A stretch of DNA of 64,000 nucleotides from Porites lobata (taxonomy: Eukaryota > Cnidaria > Anthozoa > Scleractinia > Poritidae). The stretch is from positions 1,019,501 to 1,083,500 of the forward strand of contig CALNXK010000016.1 of the NCBI GenBank assembly GCA_942486035.1, given 5' to 3'. The notes under the pieces were generated by a model. It was not told where the DNA came from and ran no database searches. It saw only the letters and a list, made by a program, of their open reading frames with translations. Position 1 is the first letter of the stretch. Each line of letters begins with the position of its first letter. This document shows positions 1 through 11,317 of the stretch, one piece after another. The position numbers and the translations under genes were made by a program.

Positions 1-309
1 TCCAATGCTGTGCTTTTGCATGAGTTTCACTTGACAGATGGTCAAAACACAAGTGATCAGATTTCACGCAGTAGAAGGTTGAAGCACGCATGATGAAATT
101 GCCTTTTGTGCATTCCATTCATTCTTAGTGAAAGTCCAAATGAATGCTAGCCACATACATGCCACACATGCGTAATAACAACCTGGAGATATTTAGGACT
201 GCAGGCTCCTCTTGTCGCCTGCAATTTAAATAGCTTAATCACAGTGCATGATTTCACTCACTATTGGTAGTCAATGGTAATAGAAAATAAAAAATGAAAA
301 TAGTAACTG

Positions 310-1815
310 GCCAGCTATAAGGAAAAGGGGAGAACTCACTCCTATTTTCAAGAAAGGGGACAAGCATAAAAACGTAGAAAATTATCGACCTATGATGATG
401 CTATTGATTATTGACAAGGTTTTTTAATCACTGCTTAGCAAACAAATAACCCATTATTTTGACCCTACTCTATCTCCAAGATTGACAGCATACAGAAAGA
501 ATCACAGTTGTGAAACAACACTAGTAAGACTTACAGAGGACTGGAAACATGCTATCGACAGAAAAGAATTAGTGACCATTCTATCTACAGACATGAGTAA
601 GGCTTTTGACTCTCTATGTCACAATTTAGTCATCAAGAAGCTAAAAGCATATGGGTTCACTAATCAATCATTGGACCTAATTCGATCATTTCTGAATGAC
701 AGATACAGTCACGTAAAACTAGGCAGTATTAGAAGTGAATGGTCTAAAATGTCATGTGGTTGTCCTCAGGGATCTTCATTAATTTGGTCCATTATTATGG
801 AACTTATTCCAGAATGACATGACTATGTTGGTTAAAGACACAAACCTTTTCATGTATGCTGACAACCATCAGCTACATGTAACAGGGTCGGACTACAACA
901 TTGCATCTTCGAGGCTACAATATCAAGGAAAGTTAGCCATGTCATGGTGCAGGGATAACTTTCTACTTGCCAACACAGAAAAGTTTCAATGTCTTACTAT
1001 CAATCCAAGAAATATTGATTCAGATAAACAGACTGAGGTCCTGCAGATTGAAGATCAGATCATTGCCATATCAGTAACATTTGCATAAAAGCCAGTCAAA
1101 AAGATGGTGTCTTATTGAGACTGCGAAATTTGATACCATGCAAAGCAAAACTGATAATCTACAGATCATCTATCCTGCCTCACTTAACATTTTGCGATCT
1201 GGTATGGCATAACTGTAGATCTTCTGACAGTAGAAAAATAGAGCGGATTCAAGAATGTGCACTTATAGCAGTATTTAACTCCCATTCAGAATCATACGCA
1301 AACCTTCTGGTTCGTGCAGAGCTACCTTCACTACTAAATCGAAGACTACAAGATATCGCTATATTAATGTACAAAGTAAAATATGGCCGCGCACCAAGTA
1401 TTGTTAACGAACTATTTAAGCAGAAAAGCACTAGTTATTCACTAAGAAACGGTGATTTGATATTCCGAGTTTAACACTATTAACTATGGAAAGCATTCTC
1501 TTAGATATCAAGGACCTCATATATGGTCGAAACTAGATATTAAATTGAAAGGCTCCTCGAATATTGAATCTTTCAAAAAGAACATTAGGAAAAAAGACCT
1601 AACGTCACTCTTAAACAACAACAATAGCTGCTGTAACCATTGCAATTCTTAGAGACTGCCTTTTATATACCTATTGTTTTATTATATAATTTATACATGC
1701 TATACATTTTAATTGACTATACATTATTATTATGTCTTATTTGTAAATAATTTTTATTTCTGTGTCCCCAGTTAGTTGTGAAAACTAAATACATTAACAC
1801 ATTAATAAAGCTTTT
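310..1815 (+). mobile_element. Decayed LINE retrotransposon, reverse transcriptase and C-terminal part
   Basis: Three overlapping frames (482-817, 819-1088, 1115-1474) and the frame to a stop at 1650 read as one broken non-LTR retrotransposon polyprotein. Visible landmarks are the RT finger/palm start (PIFKKGDKHKNVENYRP near 330-390), STDMSKAFDSL at 590-620, the PQGSSL block near 765, and a degenerate catalytic box, MYADN at 853-867, where YADD is expected. The thumb and C-terminal part follow (LPHLTFCDLVWHNCRSSDSRK near 1180). An AATAAA at 1804-1809 and a short CTTA-rich run give a plausible 3' end. The style matches CR1/L2-like LINEs of the Jockey group; the clade is inferred. Endonuclease and ORF1 are absent, and stops and frameshifts make it inactive. 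The shape is that of a 5'-truncated insertion. Confidence 0.85.
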
Positions 1816-4800
1816 ACTTACTTACATACTTAGTTTTAAATTAGTCACCTCACCTTTGTACAAAAAAATGCCATGCTTGAGTGACTACATCCTCATTTTA
1901 ATGGCATATTTTCCAATTCCATATCAAATGTGCTATTGAAATTCTAAAGAAAGATGAGAACAGTGTTATTAAGAGATGCTGGTAACAGAAAAGCATTGCC
2001 GAACAATAGAATCTTGCGAAAACTGAACTATCATAACAACCCTAGAATAATGATGCAGAACAATATTTTTCATAACAGTTACTATTACATAAACGTTCAA
2101 AGAACAGACCTTAAAAATATAACATACATATACCCCCAATATTGCTGGCGAGCATTCGCGAGCCTTCACACTATTTGAGAGGGTCAGTGGTGTTACATAA
2201 CACATTCTTGATTTCTTGGATGTCAGATTCGCAAAGTAACAACCAATGATTTGTTCTACCCATTTCACCCTGCTAGCGCTCCACACTACATGTGTTAGTG
2301 GCAATTCAGAGATTCATAACAGGTGAAAGGTAAGGGTCCTTTTTTTGATTGCCAACATGTTTCCAAGTACTCATCGATGTGGTGAATCTTGAGGATGACA
2401 TGATTTTTTTTATGATTTTTATTCTGCCTAACTAAGTTACAATAGGAGATGTGTATTATTAAATGCATCATGCTTCATGGAGATTTCTACCTTGAAAAGT
2501 CTGTCAGAGAATTACGCAGGTTTCAATGTTTAGACAGAGAGGGAGGTAAGGGCATAGGTGTGGCATATGAACACTTCCATTGTTCACTCTCTCCGAGATT
2601 TTGACCACAAATTTTGCCCCCAACTGTGGTATTTTTGAACACAGACAGGGATATTTTATCAGATTTGAACAATTTTCTAGTCGTAAGGGTGTGGAATTTG
2701 TCCAAATACATGCTAAAAATTCAAATTTTGCACCTTGCCTGTACCCTCCTCTCCATTCAAACATTGATACCTGTATCACTGCTGTCAGCGTGCAATGGTA
2801 GTCAATTTTTGGTCCAAGACATATCCACACAGTTGCGATCATTTCCCCGTCCAAGCACCACCATCTTCTTATAAGGGAAACTATTACATTGCACTGGGAA
2901 TCTTGAACTGACCAAATTTTCTGAGTACCTATCCTCTATCCCAATATGACCACTTTCCCATCACGAACACTCACAGGGTTGCCATTAAGAGCTGGGGGGC
3001 CAGGGATTTCCCCCGGCTACTTTTGAAGAAAAATAGAACCAAAAGAAATCCCTAGCTGTTTGATTCCCCGCCTAGTGGTTATATTTACCCAGCAACTTGA
3101 AATCTTCGTGACAACCCTGACTCACTTTTACATTAAAACTTCCAATAAAAAACTTGATACCCAGTCTCTTGACTTTTTGTTATGCCGGGGGCATTTTAGG
3201 TGTCTACAATACGGTAAATGTAAGCTTATACATATAATCACTATGAGCTTGTTATCTCCCACAAGAAATGCACCAATAACAAAGTCTTCAAATCAAGTAT
3301 AGTTTAAAAAATGGTAATCAAAGTTCAATATTGTTCCACTTTGTTTGGATTAAAGCTTTGAGCTGTCAAATATGAATTAAGGACAAGTATAAGTTTTATG
3401 GATCCGTACTAAGTCAGAGTTGTATAAATGAATTCTTTATTCTTTCTGGAGAGTTGTTTCCACTTAATCACTTACCACTTACATCTGCTGAACAGAATAA
3501 TTGTGAAGCTGAAGAGAACAGTACAGTCGATCCATCACATGTCGGGGAAAGGCGCACAAACAAAACTGAAATAATTTATAACGAAAAGTTGGTACATTTG
3601 TCCGCCATCTTGTTGTGCTTAGCGACCGAGCAACCGCTAAAATGATAGACTGCTGACCAGTACCCTGATTACCGAAGTACCCCTCCCCGCTTCCTCCCCA
3701 ACAATCGGGGCTGTAAGTCTGGTATTTCTAACTTTTTCCGGTGAAAATTTGCTGTCTTCCTCCTCACCTGCATGTAATCGTTTTTGGCCCAAGAGTCCCA
3801 TAACTCTAACCTCAAAGATGAATTTGAATTACTATTCCATAACCATGTCTGATATTTCGCCAAAAGCAACCGTACTGCTCATTTTTGAGATCAAACGGTA
3901 CCACCCTGTTATCGGTTCTGATTGGATGAGCGTTATTTTTTCTGTTTTTTTTTGTTTTTTTGTTGTTCAATGTGCAGGTGTGAATGGAGGTCCTGCAAAT
4001 TGAACCCAAAGCCTAATTCGATGAATTCCAAATAGCACCAAGAAAAAAATATTTGCGGCGAAAAAAGGTTCGTTGACAATCTTTCTCGCTTTTAATAAAA
4101 CACGATCTTATTGCCCAGGCATACAGACCTGATAGAGCTTAGTTTTATTTATCTTCAAAGAAGCCGGTACATGAAATGCTGTATAAGGTGAACATTCCGG
4201 GTCTAGAGGTCAACACGCCGGGGTCAAGGGTTCTTAGTTTATCAAACGTGTCAGCAAAAAAATAAGGAAATGTTTTAATCAAAATCTTAACTCGACATAT
4301 TACTCGCTATTTCTCTGCAGAGCATTTTGTGTGAGAGTTAACATTCGATAATTTGGCAAAATTTTTCGAGAAAAATTACATCAATTATAGCAAATGTCAT
4401 TCGCGGAACGAGGACGTGGGACCCACGATCGCTCGCGCGAGATTTGCTCCGCGGCAGGCATCAACAATGCGAAAATCGGTAAAGTAAGTATGCCTTTCCG
4501 AGATTTTTCCCCACATCTATATTAAAATGAATATTTCTAAAACGTAAAAATAAAATTGTAGTGGATTTACCTGTAAAGCAGATGTAACAATCCGAACTGC
4601 AACAACATCATCTCTCTTTAAAGCCACGCGTTTTAAACCAGAGAATTATTAACTAGACCATCTTCTCTACCTTGGGCCCGGTAAAGCATATATATTCTTG
4701 TATCACAGCAAACACCATTACTTTTGCTGTTTAGCCACGGTCGACATAAAAGGGTCCTTCTTGCTCAAGACTCTAAATTCTAAAATAGCTTTCATGTTCA

Positions 4801-5287
4801 GGAATTCGGTCGCCATGTTAATTCTTTCCTCGTGGAAAAGGTAACAAAAGAGTAAATTAATTAAATATTCATAAGCTTCATATGCAATTCAAGAAAAGTA
4901 CTCAGCTGCTTCAGTTGTCAAAGCCAAGAGCAACTGAAGACCGAGGAAAAAAAAATATATGTACATAAAAATGTGACGAAAATGGAGTCATTGTTACTTT
5001 GAGTTGACTGAAGTTTGACGGTTACAGTCTCAAAGAATTTATGATCTTTGAATGGCCGGTAACGCATGGATATTTCATACCAAGAATTAAAACAAAGCAA
5101 GACGATTTGATTTATAAAATTAGCCTTCACCAAAAAGAGTTTTGAGCCAGGGTCTGATGTAGTCTGTGTGAATGCGTTTGAAAAACTCCTTCCTCTAAGT
5201 TAGTTCCCATAGGAACCCGGGCTCCTGGTTCCCAGGATTAAAGAGCCGTCTGCCACACCTTTTCAGTGAGAATAACTTAGGCTCCAG
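1816..5287. other. Gene-free stretch
   Basis: No open frame here has recognisable motifs, family resemblance or good splice structure. The frames of 60-116 codons at 1969-2304, 2504-2854 and 3060-3302 look like chance frames. Around 3000-3060 there is a piece (CCCCGGCTACTTTTGAAG) that resembles part of a dispersed sequence near 20850-20915. AT-rich spacer with a GC-rich patch at about 4400-4460. Confidence 0.5.
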
Positions 5288-5517
5288 AGGTAAGGAAAAA
5301 TGGGCAGCAAAAAATGCAACATCGCTGCAGAACAAGTTGAAAAGCGATGTTGCGTGTTTTACCACCCATATCAAACCTGTGTCTGGCAACAAATCAGGTT
5401 GTTAACACGTCAGGTTTGCACAAGGGTGGTAAAACGCGCAACATCGCTATTCAACTTGTTCTGTAGCGATGTTACAAAGCGAGTTGCACGTTTTTTGTAG
5501 CCTGTTTTTCCCTACCT
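5288..5517. mobile_element. Short DNA transposon (MITE) with long terminal inverted repeats
   Basis: The left arm 5288-5368 starts AGGTAAGGAAAAA and ends TTTTACCACCC. Its reverse complement, with a few changes and one insertion, runs from 5424 to 5517 (ends TTTTTCCCTACCT). The arms hold two internal copies of the AACATCGCT/AGCGATGTT pair, so each arm is itself partly self-complementary. The loop is about 55 bp. There is no coding capacity; it is probably mobilised by a transposase from elsewhere. Confidence 0.75.
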
Positions 5518-5770
5518 TAAAGGAAACAGTCTTGATACTCTATATTTTTCGAACAATTGTGAAGTTTGCCCCAAGTTCGATTGAAGAAAACCCAAAATTT
5601 ATCAAATACATATTAGCATAGATTTCCCGTCGAAGATGCCTTATAAGTAGAGACCCTCTAGAAGAAAAGGGATAGACATGCCAAACGCGAGCCCGAGTCT
5701 AACCCCCTGCAACCCCTTGTAACTAAAACCCAGTATCCCCTATAACTTCTTGTAAGCCTATTACCCCTTA

Positions 5771-5950
5771 TTAGTAAAATCCAACTAGTGGTCTATTATC
5801 AATGCTGCGTTCTGATTGGTTGAGCTACTACTAGGCTATATGTTATAGCCCACTAGTAGCGAAAAGCGCCGGATTTTTGGCGGCAAAAAAAGGATTAAAG
5901 TCTAGCTTTAACAGCTAAAGTGTTTTTGTCTCGATATTTTTGACCAACTT

Positions 5951-5966
<16 letters not shown>
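5771..5966. repeat. MITE-like element with short terminal inverted repeats and an internal hairpin
   Basis: TTAGTAAAATCCAAC at 5771-5785 is answered by GTTGGATTTTACTAA at 5951-5965. Inside, GCTACTACTAGGCTAT at about 5823-5838 pairs with ATAGCCCACTAGTAGC at about 5845-5860. This layout suggests a non-autonomous DNA element. No coding sequence. Confidence 0.55.
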
Positions 5967-5989
<23 letters not shown>

Positions 5990-6074
5990 GGCCTCTGAGT
6001 CAATAGCCCATTCGGCTTTCGGCCTCATGGGCTATTTACTCAAAGGCCATTCGGGCTCAAGGAATAATTGTTAA
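5967..6074. repeat. Imperfect palindrome abutting the previous element
   Basis: ACAATTATTCCTCTCGCCC near 5967-5985 is the reverse complement, with mismatches, of GGGCTCAAGGAATAATTGT at 6053-6071. Nested inside are AATAGCCCA and TGGGCTATT. Either a small foldback element or the end of the neighbouring one. Confidence 0.55.
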
Positions 6075-6102
6075 TAAGCCCATGTAAATGGAAGATCAAG
6101 CT

Positions 6103-7607
6103 AAGGAATGTTTCTTCGATATAAATTGAAGCAACTTTCTTGAGTAATATTTATATCTCACTAATCGCAAAAAAGCTGGAAAGAGAAATTTCTCAAGTTT
6201 TTTCAGCTTTTTGCCTCTTCCTTCAAAGTCGAAAAAAGTCTACTTTTTCCCGGCCCCCTTCTTTGTTTGCTATCTTTGGCGGAATGCACTCGACTGACAG
6301 CTGTCAAAAAATGGCGGTAAATTTTGGGCAATCGTGGCATTAATTTACAAGTGTATATGTAGTTGCACACTTTGTGTTCCGGCAATGTTTCAAGATGTCG
6401 GATCTTTAAGTCAAAATTTAGATGGACAAGAAATAAAGAAGGGGTAAAACTAAAGTCTTCAACTCTAAACAAAGGTCCTGGTAATTTATGCTCAATCGAA
6501 ACCAGGGGATCTACGAGCATTTCCTTCGAAGAAGAGGAGATAATTCCACCATCAGATGCTGGCTTTTAGCGCGTCGAGGACTTTGAGAAGACGTACCAGA
6601 GGACGGCGACAAGAACAAATTTTATCCCTCAGCCTGGGCAGAGTGCGCTGGCCGTACTAAAACGACCAACCTTCACCACCACCAAGAAGGGTCAAGTGGC
6701 GTGGAGGAAATCGCTTGTGAACATGTCGCTGACCGAAGAAACGTCGTCGGTCGATGAAGGACAGAGGCTACTAAAACAACAATTAGGCTTCGAAGTGATT
6801 CTTCTGGATGCAAATGTTTCATCGACCGACGAAGTTTCTTCGATCAGCGACAAGGTGCACCTGGAACTTTTCTCCAATTTCGCCAGACGGCGACACGTTC
6901 ACCATATGAGCGATTTCTGCCGCGTCTCTAGACCCCTCTTGGTGAGGGTAAATGTTGATCGTTTTTGCATGGCCACCGCACTCTGTCCATGCGTGGGGTT
7001 GAGATTTGTTCGTGTGGCCGTCCTTTGGTAGAAAAGAGGTATCCCAAGCCCTGTAGACTGTACTGCGGGCACTACTGAGCTAACTGAGTCGGCAGTCATT
7101 CGTTCTCCGTTGACTGAGTACGTCTTCTCAAAGTCCTCGACGTGCTAAAAGCCAGTATGGGAGAATTTTCTCCCCTTCTTTGAAGGAAATGTACGTAGAC
7201 TTCCTGGTTTAGGAAGAGCACGTTTTATACTTTTATTAGCATGGCCAGAGTACCGTTGTTTAGAGTTAAATCTCGACGTAAACGTCCGACATATTGAAAC
7301 ATTGCCGGAACACAAAGTGTGCCTACATATGAACAACTGTAAATTAACGTCACAATTCACTGCTCACAATTTTCAGTTGAGAGGACTGTTTAGAGGAGTG
7401 AAGATTGGGATTCCCGCCTTTATTTGACAGCTGTCCGTCCAAAAAGACCAAACAAAGGAAGAGGAAAAAGGTCGACTTTTTTTAACTTTGAAGAAAAAGG
7501 CAAAAAGTAGAAAAAACTCGAGAAATGTCTCTTTCCAGGTTTTTTGCGATTCGTTAGATATAAATATTACTCAAAAGTTGCTTCACTTTATATCGCAGAA
7601 AAATCCT
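6103..7607. repeat. 1.5 kb foldback: two long inverted arms
   Basis: Nearly all of 6103-6790 can be paired with the reverse complement of about 6800-7607. Matching landmarks from outside in are: the block ending GATATAAA-TGAAGCAACTTT (6117-6138 and 7584-7604), the CTGGAAAGAGA block, CACACTTTGTGTTCCGGC (6366 and 7323), CGTCGAGGACTTTGAGAAG (6571 and 7142), and GAAGAAAC-TCGTCGGTCGATGA (6735 and 6845). Arms are diverged, with indels. Frames in the two arms give similar peptides (HTLCSGNVS, EETSSVDE), which may simply follow from DNA homology. It could be a foldback transposon or an old inverted duplication. No known domain was recognised. Confidence 0.75.
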
Positions 7608-7810
7608 AAACATATCCGGCTTTTCGTGAGAAAAGGGGGCACTTTTCTCAAGTTTCCATAATGGCGACTGGAAGTTAAAAAAGGGTTTCCTTTTTTCCGT
7701 TTTGAGTATAAAATACAAATAAAGATATTGATTTTTGGGCGTTTTTCATTTTCTTAATCTGCGTTTTTTGCAAAAAGTAGAATTGCCGGAACCGACCACT
7801 GATTGCAAGT

Positions 7811-7901
7811 AGCCTGAATTTCATCCGATTACTTCGAGTGGTTATTACTCCCTCAGTTGAGAGGAGAAAACGACTCGAAGCAATCGGATGAATTTCAGGC
7901 T
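7811..7901. repeat. 91 bp palindromic MITE
   Basis: AGCCTGAATTTCATCCGATT at the left end is matched by AATCGGATGAATTTCAGGCT at the right end (7882-7901), with near-perfect arms of about 31 bp extending inward to ACTTCGAGT / ACTCGAAG. The loop is short. No coding sequence. Confidence 0.8.
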
Positions 7902-8359
7902 AAGTCGCAAGGAGATGAGGAAGAAGTAAACCAATCACAAGGCGTGGGAACGTGAGTTGTTATTGGTTTAATCTTACGCTTCTTCTTCAGATTCCGACAG
8001 TCTGGTCTTTAACGGAGTCAGAAGAAAATGAAAACCATCCGATTCTTCCGACTCCGATGTCGTCGCGCTCACGACTATGCTTACGACTCCGACCTTTGAT
8101 TTTCACACTGTTATAAGCGCTCTTACGACTCTGCTTGCAACTCCTAGACCGACTCAGCCGCAAGTGAAAACCAGCCTTTATGGGCCAAACTCCTTTTCAA
8201 GAACCCCCGAGAGTCTCACTTGACCTTCTGGCCTGCTTGAGGCATCAGGCATGGTTATATTTTGAGACCATTTAACAGACATACTAGAGCATAACCCGTG
8301 CAAGTAAATGTAAGAATGTATGACGCAGGTTACCGCTGTACGGTCTTGCATTAGGGGTT

Positions 8360-8510
8360 TAGAATGGTAAATTCGAGACTGCGAGACCTGGGTTTCAAAA
8401 TGCGAGACTCCGAGATGCAAAATCACCCGAAAACGAGACTTCGAGACCTATCACAAACGCTTCCGAGATTTCGAGATCAGGCCAAAATTTTCCGAGACCT
8501 ACGTTTTCCG
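8360..8510. repeat. Degenerate CGAGA-rich repeat
   Basis: The run contains at least eight scattered copies of CGAGA(C/T) separated by 5-25 bp, as in GCGAGACCTG, GCGAGACTCCGAGAT and TTTCGAGATC. It looks like a decayed tandem or dispersed low-complexity repeat. No gene is seen in 7902-8583. Confidence 0.4.
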
Positions 8511-8583
8511 AAGAAACATTATATACCTTAGTTATCATCTAATACATGGACTCACTCTGTGCTGGGCCGGTACGGGCTCTCTC

Positions 8584-9811
8584 GTCTCCCCAACCAGCTA
8601 AGGCATGTTTACTAATATAATGTGTTTCCTTAATCTAAGTAAGTATTGTGATTCTATTGTTTCCGCAATGATCACGTATGAAGTATAAAAGCTGGAAGTA
8701 GGTATAAATTGATTCGAACTAAGGCCAGTTTTCATAGCCACGTCCGCAAGCGAGCTGCACAAGTGTTGCATGCTGTCCACTCTCATTTTAGATCACGTTA
8801 GTTGGGTAAGTTCTCACACTTAACACTAGAAGTTCGTTTTATTTAACCAACATTCATTTCTCTCAGGTTTGTATTATTTCCGCGTTTGTTAAAGCACCAC
8901 AACAAGCACTCTGGGGGCCAATCACACCTCCAACCAAGGGCAACAGAGTTCGATTTTCAAATTTTCAGTTACACATGTGAAGAAACAGACAAATTTCTCT
9001 TTGTTACTGATGATGGTAGTGCTACATACTCTCGTAGTCAGCTTGGGTATTAGTAACATTAATTCAAGAGATTACAGTCACGGTTAATGTTCAGAGTTCA
9101 ATCCTGAATTGTAACGGGGTTTCACATGTAACAGAAAGGAACTTATGAAGAAAAAACTAAACGTTTAAAAGTTTAACATGTACCTTGTAATACGTATACC
9201 TTTAGTAAAGTAATATCTAGTAAATGAGGGATACTCTCAGGCCGAATGTCTCCCCAACCATCTACCAGCTAGGGCATGTTCACTAATATTCGTCTATTGT
9301 GTTTCGATCCCTTATGTAAGCACGTATTGTGATTATATAGTTTCCAAACTAAGGCGAGTTTTCATAGTCAAGTCCGGAAGCGAGCTGCACAGGTCTTGAT
9401 GTCCACTTTCATTTTAGATCACATTATTTAGGTAAGTTCTCACTCTTAACGCTAGAAGTTCGTTTTATTTAAACAACATTCATTTCTCTCCGGCTATTTC
9501 CGTTTTTGTCAAGGCACCATAACAAGCGCTCTGGGTGCCTATTCACACCTCTGAACCAAGGGCAAAAGAGTTCGATTTTGAAATTTCCAGTTAGAGATGT
9601 TTAAAAACTGACAAATTTCTCTTTGTTACTGATGATGGTAGTGCGACATACTCTCATAGTGAGCTTGGGTATTAATGGCATTAATTCAAGAGATTACAGT
9701 CACGGTTAATTTTGTTGAATCAAAATTGTAACGGGTTTAACATGTAGTTATAATACGTGATACCTTAAGTAAAGTGACATCTAGTGAATGAGGGATACTC
9801 TCAGCCCGAAT
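8584..9811. repeat. Two-copy tandem direct duplication
   Basis: Unit 1 (8584-9247) and unit 2 (9248-9811) both start GTCTCCCCAACCA, continue through GCATGTTTACTAAT or GCATGTTCACTAAT, CTAGAAGTTCGTTTTATTTAA and GATGATGGTAGTGC, and end GAGGGATACTCTCAG-CCGAAT. Unit 2 is about 100 bp shorter through internal deletions. No coding sequence recognised in either unit. Confidence 0.8.
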
Positions 9812-11200
9812 CTCAAATAACTCAGTTTTCAGTGTCAGTAAGAAAGTCAGCTTTTCGCCGACTCATTTTTGGGGGACTTGCGAGTCGGCTCCTACTCTAG
9901 GCAAGTCAAGAGAATTAAGAGTTCAGAGGTGGAAGTAGCGATTGTCTAAAAAAGACAGAATGGCGGATAGAACGCCCATTCCCCTTCAATGGGGCCGATT
10001 TTTGCGGGGAGGGCAAGGGTCATTTCAGGTGGTCTGGCAAACTGGTTTAGAAGTCGATTTGGAACGAACACAAAATTATTGCTTAGAGTCATTGGCCCTA
10101 TGTGACGCCAAATGATTATCAAAATATAGTATTCGATGAGGCAGTTAGCCTGCGCTGAAGCTGAAGAAACAACTCCCTTCCATGGTCCGGACGGGAAAAG
10201 CTTCAACTTTTATTTGCGTGTGAAAAGTCTTTCCTTTTAATTACAAGAAAATAATATGCTATTTGTAGATCGCCCGTCAAATTGAAACTTATTCGCTTGG
10301 GTAGCTAAAAGGGCTTTAAATGCGATATCCGACAGAATTGTGACTGAAAATTAATTTGCTTTGTGTGTTTTAAGAAACAGAAAATTACTGTTATATAACA
10401 CAGGTTCGCACTTCTCCTGGAATTCCTGGACAACTCCTGGGTTTTTGAAATTTCTAACAAGGGAGGCCGAGTTTAACTCCTTTCCTTGTTTTCAATGTCC
10501 TTGAAACTTGAGACGATATAAATTGATAAAAATTGATAAATTGGGTAAAATCGGACAATAGCGCACTACAGATAGAGAATAGTAGAATCGCAAAAACTGA
10601 AAGAACTGTAGAATTGTCTTTAACACAAGCTTTCTCAGTCGCAGAATATTAAAACTGGAGGAAATCTGTAGCGCCAAATTGGAGAATAGTACCTCTAAAT
10701 CCGTTTATACTATTTTCTAGCCTACCTGAAGCATTGGCAACCAATGGTTGAAGCGCTTTTCTAGCGTCCAAGCATGACTGCGCGTAATATGAAAGATCTA
10801 CGAACTTTGCTGAACCGGAAATAAATGTCCCGAAAACAATAGGTATTCTTTGCGATTGGTAAACTTTGCTCAAAATTCCAGCAAGCAAACTTACGACGTA
10901 AATACGCACATAGTCCATCAATTACAAGAAATTCTAATGACCGACCAATTATAATCAAGTAATTATGCCCTGTTTTTGTTTTTTGGACAAATTACGAAAA
11001 AAAAATCCCTTTTCGTTAGCCCATCGGAATTAAGAAATTATGGCTGTTACGTTGTAGTAAATGTAATAGTTTTTATACAGGAGAATATCAGTGCAATAAG
11101 AATACGAATTACAAATGTTTTATTAGAGATTCACAAATAGGTTCCCGAAATGCTCCGTTTGACTTTCGTTTATACTTAACAACTTTTCTAAATATGAGGA
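9812..11200. other. Spacer downstream of the NLR gene
   Basis: No supported gene. A minus-strand frame at 10649-10921 begins with a hydrophobic stretch and contains a GT donor-like site (CAG|GTAGGC near 10720), but no family resemblance or partner exon was found. The minus-strand frame 9946-10206 is likewise unrecognised. Confidence 0.4.
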
Positions 11201-11207
11201 TTATCAT

Positions 11208-11213
11208 TTTATT
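11208..11213 (-). promoter_or_regulatory. Candidate polyadenylation signal of the NLR gene
   Basis: AATAAA on the minus strand about 105 bp beyond the NLR stop codon; a second AATAAA lies at 11118-11123. Position and strand fit 3'-end formation of the NLR transcript; which one is used cannot be told. Confidence 0.5.
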
Positions 11214-11317
11214 CTATAACAATTGTACGTTAAAATTACTTATTTATATCCCTCTCCTTGTCGTTGTCTCCCTCTTCCTCTTCCCTCTCCTCTTCATCAT
11301 AATCATAATCATCATCA

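Noticed and set aside
10649..10921. Minus-strand 90-codon frame with a hydrophobic N-terminus downstream of the NLR gene
   Set aside because: A donor-like site exists within it, but no partner exon, no family resemblance and no polyadenylation context were found. A chance frame is the simpler view.
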